From Vibrio methylphosphonaticus (GTDB taxonomy: Bacteria; Pseudomonadota; Gammaproteobacteria; Enterobacterales; Vibrionaceae), in the NCBI RefSeq assembly GCF_023634655.1, contig NZ_JAMKMS010000002.1, positions 310,001 through 374,000 of the forward strand: a stretch of DNA of 64,000 nt, written 5' to 3'. Below the pieces are notes generated by a model. The model was not told the origin of the DNA. It saw only the letters and a program-made list of their open reading frames with translations, and searched no databases. Of the stretch, positions 28,238 through 38,168 are shown piece after piece. Both the position numbers and the translations under genes were made by a program. Every line of letters starts with the position of its first letter. Positions within the stretch are counted from its first letter, which is position 1.

Positions 28238-28981
28238 ATGAAAAATAAGCTCATTGGATTGGCACTCGCATCAACACTCACTTCATCGCTATCACTCGCG
28301 GGAGAACACATTATTTACGAGCTTGACGGGCAAGCCTACGAAGGTTATTGGGCCAAAATCGACAATACCGCTCCCCTTGTGCTGCTAGTGCATGATTGGG
28401 ATGGACTTACTGAATACGAAGAAGAACGAGCAGAGATGCTCAACAGCATGGGTTACAACGTCTTTGCGGTTGATCTTTTTGGCCAAGACGTCAGACCGAC
28501 TAAAGTAGAAGACAAAAAACAACACACTGGTGAACTGTATAAAGACAGAGCGAAACTTCAGGCTCTTATGAATGCGGGGCTTGCTGAAGCAGGCAAGCTT
28601 GGCGGGAACCTAGATAACACCGTTGTCATGGGCTATTGCTTTGGTGGTGCTGCCGTTTTAGAGTCCGCTAGAGCAGGGATGACAGCGAGAGGCTTTGTCA
28701 CCTTCCACGGTGGACTACAAACTCCAAAAGGACAAAGCTACGCGCAAACCAAAGCGCCAATCATGGTTCTTCATGGTACCGCGGATGCCGCAATCCCTAT
28801 GTCCCAATTTGCTGATTTAGCAGTCGAGCTAGAAGAAAGCAATGTCTCTCACGAAATGATCACATACAGTGGTGCGCCTCACGCCTTCACCGTCTTTGGT
28901 TCTAAAAATTATCGAGAGGACGCAGATAAAAAATCTTGGATGGCGTTTTCAGAGTTTTTAGTCACTAAAACAGGAAAATAA
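28238..28981 (+). CDS. Exported dienelactone hydrolase-family protein
   Basis: A 247-residue alpha/beta hydrolase with a signal peptide (residues ~1-21, ending SLA), so periplasmic or secreted. The catalytic triad of the dienelactone hydrolase family is visible: Cys in GYCFGGA, Asp in GTADAAIP and His in GAPHAFTVFG. The family usually cleaves small lactones or esters; the physiological substrate here is unknown. AAGGAAAAATA precedes the ATG. It stands alone between convergent neighbours and is closed by a perfect terminator. Confidence 0.87.
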   Translation: MKNKLIGLALASTLTSSLSLAGEHIIYELDGQAYEGYWAKIDNTAPLVLLVHDWDGLTEYEEERAEMLNSMGYNVFAVDLFGQDVRPTKVEDKKQHTGELYKDRAKLQALMNAGLAEAGKLGGNLDNTVVMGYCFGGAAVLESARAGMTARGFVTFHGGLQTPKGQSYAQTKAPIMVLHGTADAAIPMSQFADLAVELEESNVSHEMITYSGAPHAFTVFGSKNYREDADKKSWMAFSEFLVTKTGK

Positions 28982-28986
28982 TCACA

Positions 28987-29020
28987 AAAAAAAGTCAGAC
29001 TCTTACGAGTCTGACTTTTT
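28987..29020. terminator. Bidirectional terminator
   Basis: AAAAAGTCAGACTC and GAGTCTGACTTTTT form a 14-bp perfect stem around TTAC. It serves the hydrolase gene rightward and the RND pump operon leftward. Confidence 0.95.
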
Positions 29021-29038
29021 GTTTAAAAACCAAACTAT

Positions 29039-32000
29039 TTAAGCCGGGTTTTTAGCCTTAAACAAAATGGCATACATTACCGGGATAAATACCAGCGTTA
29101 GAACAGTCGCAAAGCCCAAACCGAACATCACTGTAATTGACATATTGACAAAGAATACGTCACCAAGTAGTGGAATCATACCAAGTATCGTCGTACAAGC
29201 CGCGAGCATTACTGGTCTCATCCGAGAAATCGAAGAGTCGATAATGGCATCGTATACCGGCTTCTCTTCTGCTTGCATGTCAATCTCTTCAAGCAGGACT
29301 ATCGCATTCTTAATCAATAGACCGATTAGACTCAGTGCGCCCAATAACGCCATGAAGTCAAACGCACCATCAAGAAGTAACAGACCCGCAGTAATACCAA
29401 TAATCGCCAGCGGTACAGTGATCCAAATGATCAATGGCTGTTTCACTTTACCAAACAGTAGTACCACGACAATAATCATCATAATGAAAGACACTGGTAT
29501 TGCGCTAAACAACGCGCCTTGAGCTTCAGCAGAATCTTCATACTCACCGCCCCAGTCCATTGAATAGCCAGGTGGCAATTCGATCGCTTCAATCTGAGGC
29601 TTCAGTCGGTCAAACAACGGTGCAGCGAGCTCACCCGTTGGGTTCGCAGACGCGATGATAGTCGTTAGTCGATCGCGGCCACGGATCATTGCATCTTCCC
29701 AAACCGTCTCAAATGCCACAACAACCTGAGCAATTGGAACCGTTCTTTCTAATACAGGACTATAAACCTGAGCATCCATCAATTGAGCTACATTTTGGCG
29801 CTCGCTTGCGTCCGTGCGGAAGTAAATAGGCAATAACCTTACGCCATCACGATAAATACCCACTTGAGAGCCTTCACTAGCTGCGCGTAACGAAGCCGCA
29901 AGTTCAGTACGTGTAATACCTAACTGACGACCCACCTGCTCATTGAAAATTGGCTTAATCAACTTAACAGGTTGTCTCCAGTCATTACGGACTTCTTTTG
30001 CTTCTGGGTCAGCAAGCATAATGGCTTCAGCTTGAGATGACAGATCGCGTAATACAGCAGGATCAGGACCAGCAAATCGAGCTTCAATTTTAGAGTCTCG
30101 TCCAGGACCAATCCGTAAACTCTTAATTTTAGGTTCTATGCTGTCGATATTGTCCGTCATGAACTTGTCAATGTCCGCTTGCAGTGCAGCGATCATTTCA
30201 CGGTTCTCAGTACGAACGATAACCTGACCATACGCTTTTGTTGTATCTTGTGGCGTATAAACTAATGAGAAACGCGATGCTCCTCCCCCAATGAAGGTTG
30301 CGGTCCATTCAACACCTTCTTGTTCACGGATAAACTCCGCCACTTTTAAGGTGTCATCACGCGTTTGGCGAATATCACTCCCTTCTACTTCCCACACATC
30401 GACAAAGAACATCGGTGTATTTGCATTCGGGAAAAACGCACTTTTTACAAAACCAAAGCCCCATACCGATGCAACGAACATCGCAAGGATAACGCTAATG
30501 GTCAGTGCTCGTTGTTTCAGCGCAAATTGAAGAACACTCTTATAAATGACAAAACCAGCACCAGCGTACGGGTCTTTCTCTTCTTCACCCTCTTTACGAT
30601 CTTCTTTCTTAAGAAGCAGGGCACAAAGTAGCGGCGTCGTTGATACCGCTGTCACCCAACTTAGAGACAGTGAAATCAAAATAACGTAGAAAAGTGAGCG
30701 TGTAAATTCACCAGTATTACTCTGAGACATACCAATCGCAGCAAACGCGAGGATACCTACCGCCGTGCCGCCTAATAGCGCCCAGCCATTTGCACCCACA
30801 ACTTCACCCGCTGCTTTCATTGCAGGCACGCCACGTTTAATACGTATCATCATGCCTTCGGCAACCACGATGGCATTATCCACCAGCATCCCGAGCGCTA
30901 TGATCAAGGCGCCAAGCGAGATCCTCTGAAGCTCGATACCATAAAGATGCATAATAGCCAGCGTACCGGCTACCGTGATCACGAGAACCGCACCAATGAT
31001 CAGTCCAACTCTCAGACCCATAAAGGCCAATAACACCACCACAACGATGATCAAAGCTTCTACGGTATTGGTCACAAACCCAGCGACAGATGCGTCTACT
31101 TCTTGAGGTTGGTTATAGATAATATCAAGGTTCATGCCTAGAGGGATTTGATTCTCTAAACTTTCGATTTTATCAGCGATTAAACCACCAACTTCCACCA
31201 CGTTCTTACCACTCAGCATCGAAATACCAACTGTAAGCGAGGGCTTTCCATTGAAGTAAATAAGTTTTGATGGTTCTTCTTTATACTCACGGGTGACTTC
31301 TGCAACATCACCCAAACGAATGAGTTTTCTATCATCACTCGCAATCAGTAGATCTTCAATTTCACTCACATGCTTGAAGCTACCTGTAGGCTCGATTCGG
31401 ATGAACTCTGGACCCACACGAAAACGCCCTGAATCTGACACTAAGTTTTGGGATTGCAACAGATTTTCAATGGTCGCCATGTCAATGCCAAGTTTCGCCA
31501 TTTTGGTGCGAGACATTTGTACATAGACCACTTCTTGCTGATCACCGTCAATGGATACTTTTCGTACCCCTGGAACCAACACTAATTGCTTCTTAAGATT
31601 TTCCGCGACATCTTTTAGCTCTCGAAAGCTGTAGCCTTCACCGTTTAGCGCTAAAAATCCGCCATAAACATCGGCAAAATCATCAATAATCTGTGGTTCA
31701 CCGGCTCCAGGAGGAAGCTTATGTTTGTTGTCGGCGATTTTTCGTCGTAGCTCATCATAAATACCCGGCATTTCTGCAGACGTGTATTCATCTTTAAACT
31801 CGATAGTGATGTCAGATAGCCCTTCGCGGGTAACTGAACGCTTGATTCGCTTCACCTGGCCCAACAGTCGCACCGCATCTTCTATATGGTACGTCACTTC
31901 GTCATAGACTTCCTCTGGCGATGCGCCCGGATAGGTGGTGATGATCTTAGCTTCTTTAATGGTAAACGCCGGATCTTCCAACTTTCCCATTTCAAAATAC

Positions 32001-32083
32001 GCAAGAACACCACCGACCGTCATTAGCAGGACCAATAACCAGCTATTGACTTTATTCTTTACTGAATACTCACCTAAATTCAT
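29039..32083 (-). CDS. RND-family efflux pump inner-membrane transporter
   Basis: A 1014-residue AcrB-type transporter with 12 membrane helices and two large periplasmic loops. The proton-relay region keeps an Asp in TM4 (GMLVDNAIVVAEG; the second Asp of AcrB is Asn here) and Lys in TM10 (LLIKNAIVLLEEID). The N-terminus MNLGEYSVKNKVNSWLLVL and the segment YPGASPEEVYDEV fit the HAE1-like subgroup common in Vibrio. It is 28 bases downstream of the adaptor gene, in the same operon. No outer-membrane channel is encoded nearby, so it probably uses TolC. Substrates unknown; drugs, bile or fatty acids are typical. Confidence 0.92.
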   Translation of the reverse strand: MNLGEYSVKNKVNSWLLVLLMTVGGVLAYFEMGKLEDPAFTIKEAKIITTYPGASPEEVYDEVTYHIEDAVRLLGQVKRIKRSVTREGLSDITIEFKDEYTSAEMPGIYDELRRKIADNKHKLPPGAGEPQIIDDFADVYGGFLALNGEGYSFRELKDVAENLKKQLVLVPGVRKVSIDGDQQEVVYVQMSRTKMAKLGIDMATIENLLQSQNLVSDSGRFRVGPEFIRIEPTGSFKHVSEIEDLLIASDDRKLIRLGDVAEVTREYKEEPSKLIYFNGKPSLTVGISMLSGKNVVEVGGLIADKIESLENQIPLGMNLDIIYNQPQEVDASVAGFVTNTVEALIIVVVVLLAFMGLRVGLIIGAVLVITVAGTLAIMHLYGIELQRISLGALIIALGMLVDNAIVVAEGMMIRIKRGVPAMKAAGEVVGANGWALLGGTAVGILAFAAIGMSQSNTGEFTRSLFYVILISLSLSWVTAVSTTPLLCALLLKKEDRKEGEEEKDPYAGAGFVIYKSVLQFALKQRALTISVILAMFVASVWGFGFVKSAFFPNANTPMFFVDVWEVEGSDIRQTRDDTLKVAEFIREQEGVEWTATFIGGGASRFSLVYTPQDTTKAYGQVIVRTENREMIAALQADIDKFMTDNIDSIEPKIKSLRIGPGRDSKIEARFAGPDPAVLRDLSSQAEAIMLADPEAKEVRNDWRQPVKLIKPIFNEQVGRQLGITRTELAASLRAASEGSQVGIYRDGVRLLPIYFRTDASERQNVAQLMDAQVYSPVLERTVPIAQVVVAFETVWEDAMIRGRDRLTTIIASANPTGELAAPLFDRLKPQIEAIELPPGYSMDWGGEYEDSAEAQGALFSAIPVSFIMMIIVVVLLFGKVKQPLIIWITVPLAIIGITAGLLLLDGAFDFMALLGALSLIGLLIKNAIVLLEEIDMQAEEKPVYDAIIDSSISRMRPVMLAACTTILGMIPLLGDVFFVNMSITVMFGLGFATVLTLVFIPVMYAILFKAKNPA

Positions 32084-32111
32084 AAAACATCTCTTCTCGC
32101 TGAGTCGACAG

Positions 32112-33203
32112 TTATTGAGCTTGATCGATTTCTGGCATCAGGCTTACTTCCATTCCTTCATTCAAGAATGGAACACCTACCGTCACAATGCGCTCTCCCA
32201 TTTCTAAACCCGACAATACGGTAATGCGATCACCCTCCATTGTTGATACTTCAATTTTCTTAGGAGAAACGGTGTTGTCATCGCCGACTACCCATACCGT
32301 AGGATTATGAGAATTATCGCTTACAACAGCCGTACTTGGTACTTGAACCGCACCTTTCGTTTCATTCAAGTTTGAGAAATCCGCAGTAACATAACCCGTC
32401 ATCCCTGGAAGAATATTCTGATCACTAGGGGCTTCTAGCGTCACTGTCACCTCAAACGTCTGGGTATCGGAATCTGCTTTTGAAGACACTTCAGTGATTT
32501 CAACTGGATACGGTTTTTCGCGAGCACGGTCAAAGTATGCAAAGACTGGGATTTCAACAGGGTTTTCAGCTTGCTCATCGCGAATTTGTCTAACCAGTTT
32601 TTCTGGGACGGCAAATTTCAACTCAAGGGTATTTAAATTTTGGAAAGAAAACACCACCTGTTTAGCTTCAACATTTTCAAAGTTTTGAATACTACGCTGG
32701 GCGACGAAACCATCGAATGGGGCAACTAGTTTCGTGTAGCTAAGTTGAGTTTTCGCGTTATCATAGCCAGCTTGAGCTTTTGTTAAATCCGCTCGAATTT
32801 GTTCGTAATCTTTTTTCGAAATAAAGTTATCTTTAATGAGTTCTTTCGCTCGTTTAAAATCGGCTTGTAAACGCTGCAACGTCGCTTTTGCATCTCTAAC
32901 CGCTAACTTAAATCTCGTATCATCAAGTGTCGCGAGAACCGTGCCTTTTTTAACGTCATCACCTTCTTTAGCTGGAAGACTGTCCACCTTTCCGGAAACC
33001 CTAAATGCCATTTCAGCACGATCGGACGCTAAAACGCGTGCAGGAAATTCACGAATCATGCTTTGGTTCTCTAAACCAATAACCATTGTTTTTACTGGAC
33101 GTACAACAGGAGCTTCCACTTTCTCCTCTGGCTCTGGGCTACACCCAGTCAATACCACGCCAAATAGCGCCGTCAGAGTAAGAACACGTAAATGAGTTTT
33201 CAT
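32112..33203 (-). CDS. RND efflux adaptor (membrane fusion lipoprotein)
   Basis: A 363-residue periplasmic adaptor. The lipobox VVLTGC near residue 18-20 predicts lipid anchoring. Two lipoyl half-motifs flank a short coiled-coil hairpin (LQRLQADFKRAKEL...), then the beta-barrel and membrane-proximal domains follow, as in AcrA. The start at 33203 gives the signal peptide MKTHLRVLTLTALFGVVLTGC, one residue longer than the quoted lipobox region needs; an upstream frame extension to 33263 lacks a ribosome site. First gene of the pump operon, divergent from the cytochrome gene at 33495. A dedicated TetR regulator is not adjacent. Confidence 0.9.
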   Translation of the reverse strand: MKTHLRVLTLTALFGVVLTGCSPEPEEKVEAPVVRPVKTMVIGLENQSMIREFPARVLASDRAEMAFRVSGKVDSLPAKEGDDVKKGTVLATLDDTRFKLAVRDAKATLQRLQADFKRAKELIKDNFISKKDYEQIRADLTKAQAGYDNAKTQLSYTKLVAPFDGFVAQRSIQNFENVEAKQVVFSFQNLNTLELKFAVPEKLVRQIRDEQAENPVEIPVFAYFDRAREKPYPVEITEVSSKADSDTQTFEVTVTLEAPSDQNILPGMTGYVTADFSNLNETKGAVQVPSTAVVSDNSHNPTVWVVGDDNTVSPKKIEVSTMEGDRITVLSGLEMGERIVTVGVPFLNEGMEVSLMPEIDQAQ

Positions 33204-33494
33204 AACAACCACCCAACATAAAAATTTATAAAAGTTAAAACTATTATAGGCTAACAAAATCAATAACTACTTAAAGGTACAAGGTACATTAAGCCAAGCA
33301 AAAAGCAACAAAATGGACACAATAATTCAACCTTAAGGTTAGGTTGTTAAGTAAAACTGGATCGCTTCTAGCTGCCCTCTATGAGACATACGTTTCAAGG
33401 TAAGTTCATTATTTTTGTTTTTTTTTTAGATCGCATTGAATCGATGAATACGTATCCCATACTAATAAACAACATCAATGCAATGGCGGGCTAT

Positions 33495-34535
33495 ATGAAC
33501 ACTTACATCATCAAATGGCTCGTCGCTATAACCTTACTTTTTCTGTTTTCCGCTTGGCTACTGCTCAGCTTTACTTCGCCCTTCACTATCAGTCAGCTTG
33601 AAGAGCATGAGCACCATTCACTTACTAGCAGCAAAGTCTCTTCATCGATTCCTCTCATTTCCCCGATTGAACCTAGTCCACTCAATGCTGAAACAAAGCC
33701 AATCGCCAAAATTGGTTTTCAACTCTTTCTCGATCCTAACCTTTCATCTAACGGCAAAGTCAGCTGTGAGTCTTGTCATCATATATTCGTTAACGGAGCG
33801 GAGGACAGCAAAGTATCGACGGGTGTAAAAGGAGCAGGCACTAGGAATTCTCCGACAGTATTTAATATCTCTCATAATACTCGTTTTTTTTGGGACGGCA
33901 GTGCTGCTAGTCTAGAGCACCAAATGGATGGCCCCGTGCACAACCCGCTCGAAATGGATAGTAACTGGGATAGCATTACTCATTACGTCAAGTCCAACAA
34001 ACATTACCGACAACAGTTCAACGAAGTATGGCGTGATGGCATAACGACAAAAAACATTAAGCACTCGCTCGTCACTTTTATGACTGCACTGACTACACCA
34101 AATGCACCATTTGACCTTTATCTAAAAGGCAACAGGCACGCCATTGATCCAGCTGCGGAAAAAGGCTGGCAAAAATTTCAGTCGCTGGGTTGTATCGTCT
34201 GCCATCAAGGAGTGAACATTGGCGGTAATTTGTTTCAAAAATTCGGCAACATAAGAGAAAACACACATCAAAGCGAAGATTTAGGACGCTACAACGTGAC
34301 AGGTATCGAGAGCGATAAAAACGTATTTCGCGTGCCAAGTCTTAGAAACGTCGCAGATACACCGCCATACTTTCATGATGGCAGCAGTACTACATTAGAA
34401 GAGGCCATCGTTACCATGGCAAATATCCAACTCGGCCAAGACCTAGACGCAACCACCGTAATAGAAATTAGCGCATTTTTACATTCACTCTCCGCCCCCG
34501 CACCACCTAATCTCAAAGAGCTATCCTATGAGTAA
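33495..34535 (+). CDS. Membrane-anchored di-haem cytochrome c peroxidase / MauG-like protein
   Basis: A 346-residue protein with one N-terminal membrane anchor (KWLVAITLLFLFSAWLLL) and a periplasmic di-haem domain. Both haem sites are present: CESCH and CIVCH. MANIQLGQ near the end holds the Met expected as axial ligand of one haem. The family reduces peroxide or, as MauG, oxidises protein side chains. The start is uncertain (in-frame ATGs at 33444, 33483 and 33495; GTG none); 33495 has the best GGCGGG spacing. The stop overlaps the kinase gene by 8 bases, so the two proteins are made together. A sensory or redox input for the kinase is the leading idea. Confidence 0.85.
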   Translation: MNTYIIKWLVAITLLFLFSAWLLLSFTSPFTISQLEEHEHHSLTSSKVSSSIPLISPIEPSPLNAETKPIAKIGFQLFLDPNLSSNGKVSCESCHHIFVNGAEDSKVSTGVKGAGTRNSPTVFNISHNTRFFWDGSAASLEHQMDGPVHNPLEMDSNWDSITHYVKSNKHYRQQFNEVWRDGITTKNIKHSLVTFMTALTTPNAPFDLYLKGNRHAIDPAAEKGWQKFQSLGCIVCHQGVNIGGNLFQKFGNIRENTHQSEDLGRYNVTGIESDKNVFRVPSLRNVADTPPYFHDGSSTTLEEAIVTMANIQLGQDLDATTVIEISAFLHSLSAPAPPNLKELSYE

Positions 34536-37374
34536 CCGACTACTAACAAAGCAACGCGTCGACTTTCTGTATTTACTTGCCATTTCGCTTTCTTGTGGGG
34601 GGTTAATAACCAATGCAGTCAGTATGTACATAAGTGAATCATACCAAAAATCTTACCTCTCACTTTCACAAAGCATGACTCACCGTCTCGACGAAATCTA
34701 TGCTTTCGAGTACAGCTCGACCGATAGCTACGACGTCTTTTCAAGCGAATTAGTAGAACTCGAAGTCATCTCTGAACGGCTCTATGACAATATCAAAAAT
34801 AACAGCCAAAGTTATCCTTCTTTTCTCAGTCCGATCCCGAAGGAAGGATTGGACTACGCGCTCCAGATAAAAGACGACCTTCGCGCTTTCACACAGCGCC
34901 TAGAGCGACTGCTTAGTGCAAAAGTATCCATGGAATATTCCACTAATGCGATCAAAACGCTAGAAACGACCCTCAAGACGAATACCTATTCGAATCAGGA
35001 CAAGCTCGCGATTTTTCAATATTTGGATTCAACATCTAAACTGGGGGCAGAAGGAGCGGAAATGCCCAAGCTACAGGGAGCATCGCAATACAGAGAGCTC
35101 CAGACTTTAAAGGGATACCTAATCCTTAACGATAGGGTCAAGAACACGATTAAATTAGAAACACAATCGCTAATCGATAGCGAGATTCACCGACTAACGG
35201 ATACCACAAATAGCTATTGGCTTGAGCAAACATTATCAACACAAGTCAAAATGACTATTGCTTCCATGCTGTTGCTGTTCTTTGTTGGGTGTTATTTGTA
35301 TCGAAAACAACAAATCCAGCAGTACCGCGAACGACAACTGAATACAGACCTTCTGACTAAAGAAAAAGAGCGCTCTCACCTTGCTATGGTGGTTGAACAT
35401 GCGAGTGACGCTATCATCATCACAGACAAAGAAGGGAAAACAACTTGGGTCAATGCGGCATTCGAAAGAATATCAGGTTATCAATTTCATGAGATCGCGG
35501 GGAAAAAGCCTGGTACAGTTTTGCAAGGCGAAGAGACGGCACACAGCGAAGTTAGCCGTATATCTGAAGAGCTCAAGCAAGGTAACACGGTTAAATCAGA
35601 ACTTGTGAACTACCATAAGGACGGCCAACCATATTGGATTGATATTGTCATTACCCCGATACTCAATGCACAGCATGAAATTGAACAATTTATTGCCGTA
35701 GAGCGTGACAGTAGTGAGCGGAAAAAATTACTACAAAGTCTAGAATTGGCCGTTGAAAAAGCTGACGCGTCTAATCAAGCCAAGTCCACATTTCTTGCCA
35801 CGATGAGCCATGAACTGCGCACCCCACTTAATGGCATTATGGGCATGGCCCAAATTCTCGAATCCTCAATCACTAACGTACAACATCGTCAACAGCTGCA
35901 TATTCTTTTAGAATCAGGGAACCACTTACTTTCACTGCTTAACGACATTCTTGATATATCTAAGATTGAAGAAGGTAAGCTTGAATTGGAAGTTCTCGAC
36001 TTTTCAATCGAAGACATCTGTGACCCAATAGTTAGTACCTACTCTTCACTATGTAAAGAAAAAGGGATTGAATTTGAATTAGTTAACCAACTACCGAAAG
36101 GTAAGTCCTACAAAGGGGACAAATCCAGAATTCGTCAAATTATTTTCAATTTATTAAGTAACTCGGTGAAATTCACTTCAGCAGGTGACGTTAAGATAAC
36201 CTTGACTCATCTCGACTCTACGAAGCCTCAGCATGAAACGCTCGTTATTCGTATCGAAGACACGGGTATAGGCATTCCAAGCGATAAATTAGATTCAATA
36301 TTCAGCCCTTTCGTCCAAGCAGAATCATCCACCACTCGACAATTTGGAGGAACCGGTCTTGGGCTTGCCATTGTTAAACAATTAACCAACTTGATGAGCG
36401 GAGATGTCACTGTCAAAAGTACCATCGGTAAAGGCAGTACTTTTTCAGTAACGTTAGAACTAATACCAATTAAAAATATTCAAACCACGCACGACAAAGC
36501 CGTCTCACTTGATGACCAGGCAATAGCCTGCTCCCTCAACATTCTTCTTGTCGAAGATAATAAGGTTAACGCTTTAGTAACTAAGACATTTTGTACAAAA
36601 CAAGGTCATCAAGTTGAAGTTGCGCAAAATGGAGAGATCGCGGTTGACTGTGTCAAAAATAACACCTATGACCTGATTATTATGGACAACCATATGCCGG
36701 TTATGGACGGCATAGAAGCCACTAGCATTATTCGACAACAGCTCAAATGTAATACGGTAATATTTGGCTGTACTGCCGACGTATTTAAAGAAGCTCATGA
36801 TAATTTCATGACAGCTGGAGCAAACCATATCTTAACTAAACCGCTTCAAAAAGAGAGCTTTATCGATGCGCTTCAACGCTTCCGCCATCAACTCATGACC
36901 CCATCACAAAATCACAGTCACGCTAATATTTTACAACTTATCCGACATGATACGACCAAGCTAGAGAGTATCAGCACCACCGAAGCGGAGATAACGCTCA
37001 ATAGCGAGTCGAATTTGGATAATGCTATTGATATCAACAGAATAATAAAGTTTAAGCACCTAACAGAAACCTCTCTAGATGAACTTGTGCAAGTTTATAC
37101 GGAAAAAGGGATACCTGAAGTGTTAATAACGCTCACGTCACTGCAGGCAAATATTAGTGACCTCAAACTACACCTTGTCGAAAGCAAACTCGATAGTCTC
37201 TTGACACAACTTAACAGTGGACAGCAACCTAACATCCACGATATGCAGTCTCTTATTAATTTAGTCGAGGTAAATATCCATCAAGCGATACGTATTATTG
37301 AACAATGTCGATCAGCAGAGGAATCACACAGCACTCAGCCTGCTCCCCTTGAGAAAAAGCACTTTGATGGATAA
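34528..37374 (+). CDS. Hybrid sensor histidine kinase with PAS and receiver domains
   Basis: A 948-residue membrane kinase. Helix at ~14-34, a ~200-residue all-helical periplasmic region, second helix ~237-257, coiled linker, PAS domain (~285-395), dimerisation/phosphoacceptor domain with His428 (MSHELRTPLNG), ATP-binding domain with N (NLLSNSVKFT), G1 (DTGIGIP) and G2 (GTGLGLAI) boxes, then a receiver with phospho-acceptor Asp720 (LIIMDNHMPVMDG). The last ~150 residues are helical but lack the H-x-x-K-G of an Hpt domain, so phosphotransfer onward needs a separate protein. No DNA-binding regulator is adjacent. Translationally coupled to the di-haem protein. Confidence 0.9.
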   Translation: MSNRLLTKQRVDFLYLLAISLSCGGLITNAVSMYISESYQKSYLSLSQSMTHRLDEIYAFEYSSTDSYDVFSSELVELEVISERLYDNIKNNSQSYPSFLSPIPKEGLDYALQIKDDLRAFTQRLERLLSAKVSMEYSTNAIKTLETTLKTNTYSNQDKLAIFQYLDSTSKLGAEGAEMPKLQGASQYRELQTLKGYLILNDRVKNTIKLETQSLIDSEIHRLTDTTNSYWLEQTLSTQVKMTIASMLLLFFVGCYLYRKQQIQQYRERQLNTDLLTKEKERSHLAMVVEHASDAIIITDKEGKTTWVNAAFERISGYQFHEIAGKKPGTVLQGEETAHSEVSRISEELKQGNTVKSELVNYHKDGQPYWIDIVITPILNAQHEIEQFIAVERDSSERKKLLQSLELAVEKADASNQAKSTFLATMSHELRTPLNGIMGMAQILESSITNVQHRQQLHILLESGNHLLSLLNDILDISKIEEGKLELEVLDFSIEDICDPIVSTYSSLCKEKGIEFELVNQLPKGKSYKGDKSRIRQIIFNLLSNSVKFTSAGDVKITLTHLDSTKPQHETLVIRIEDTGIGIPSDKLDSIFSPFVQAESSTTRQFGGTGLGLAIVKQLTNLMSGDVTVKSTIGKGSTFSVTLELIPIKNIQTTHDKAVSLDDQAIACSLNILLVEDNKVNALVTKTFCTKQGHQVEVAQNGEIAVDCVKNNTYDLIIMDNHMPVMDGIEATSIIRQQLKCNTVIFGCTADVFKEAHDNFMTAGANHILTKPLQKESFIDALQRFRHQLMTPSQNHSHANILQLIRHDTTKLESISTTEAEITLNSESNLDNAIDINRIIKFKHLTETSLDELVQVYTEKGIPEVLITLTSLQANISDLKLHLVESKLDSLLTQLNSGQQPNIHDMQSLINLVEVNIHQAIRIIEQCRSAEESHSTQPAPLEKKHFDG

Positions 37375-37463
37375 CCGCCTCACAGTTACCTTATCTTTCT
37401 CTATCCAAGCAGAGTAAGCTATCTTATTCTGGGGTTACCTACTACTGCTTTGGTACGCTACCC

Positions 37464-38054
37464 TTGAGCCTTCACACTCTTAAAGCAATCGTATTTGATT
37501 TAGACAATACACTCGTCTCTTCCAATATAAACTTTACTCTGCTGCGCCAACAACTTAATTGCCCACAAGATTGCGATCTCTTGATGCACTTAGAACAATT
37601 CGGTGACCAAGAGCAGCAACGATTATCAAATATTATTCGAGATCATGAGATTCAAGACGCTGCCGCGAGTAGTCTTATGCCTGGCGCCAAAGAACTGATT
37701 CATTGGCTCACACAGCAAGGGTACTTTATAGGCGTTATTACTAGGAATTGCCGCTCGGCTGCGACAACAAAGATACTCGCTCATCAGCTTCCTATCGAGT
37801 CATTATTAACAAGAGAAGAGTTTGCCCCTAAACCCGCACCCGATTCGTTATACCACTTGATGAATAAGTGGCAATTAAATCCGCAGGAGATTCTGTATGT
37901 TGGTGATCATTACTACGATATAGAAACGGCCATAAACGCAAATTGTCAGAGCTGCTTCATTTCAAACGGACTCAGTGAAAGCAATGCACCAAGCCAAGCC
38001 AATTTCAGCTACCCTACCCTGCTAGGACTGCTTAATTCATTGAAGGTATGTTGA
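37464..38054 (+). CDS. HAD-family phosphatase
   Basis: A 196-residue haloacid-dehalogenase hydrolase. Motif I is FDLDNTLV (nucleophile Asp), motif II the Thr in GVITRN, motif III the Lys in APKPAPDS, and motif IV GDHYYDIETA. A helical cap lies between motifs I and II, as in phosphoglycolate-phosphatase/GPH-like members. The start is TTG at 37464; there is no ATG before residue ~40, and motif I lies right at the beginning, so the frame must start here or slightly upstream. The ribosome site is weak. Substrate unknown. Confidence 0.83.
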   Translation: MSLHTLKAIVFDLDNTLVSSNINFTLLRQQLNCPQDCDLLMHLEQFGDQEQQRLSNIIRDHEIQDAAASSLMPGAKELIHWLTQQGYFIGVITRNCRSAATTKILAHQLPIESLLTREEFAPKPAPDSLYHLMNKWQLNPQEILYVGDHYYDIETAINANCQSCFISNGLSESNAPSQANFSYPTLLGLLNSLKVC

Positions 38055-38096
38055 ATGGGGCTAGAACGGCTCCATTGCGTGAGGAGGGGGCAACGA

Positions 38097-38168
38097 GCTA
38101 CACTCACTTATCCCACTACTCTCGCTTGTACTACTACTCACGCTTATAGCACTACTCTCGCTTGTACT
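38097..38168. repeat. Four 18-bp tandem repeats running into a gene end
   Basis: Units at 38097 (divergent), 38115, 38133 and 38151. The second and fourth are identical (ACTACTCTCGCTTGTACT), and the third differs at a few bases. The fourth copy contains the stop and last codons of the cyclase gene on the minus strand. The array thus looks like outward amplification of that gene's 3' end. Confidence 0.88.

Noticed and set aside
29067..33195. Several rightward frames opposite the RND pump genes
   Set aside because: They are shadows of two long, clearly identified genes on the minus strand.
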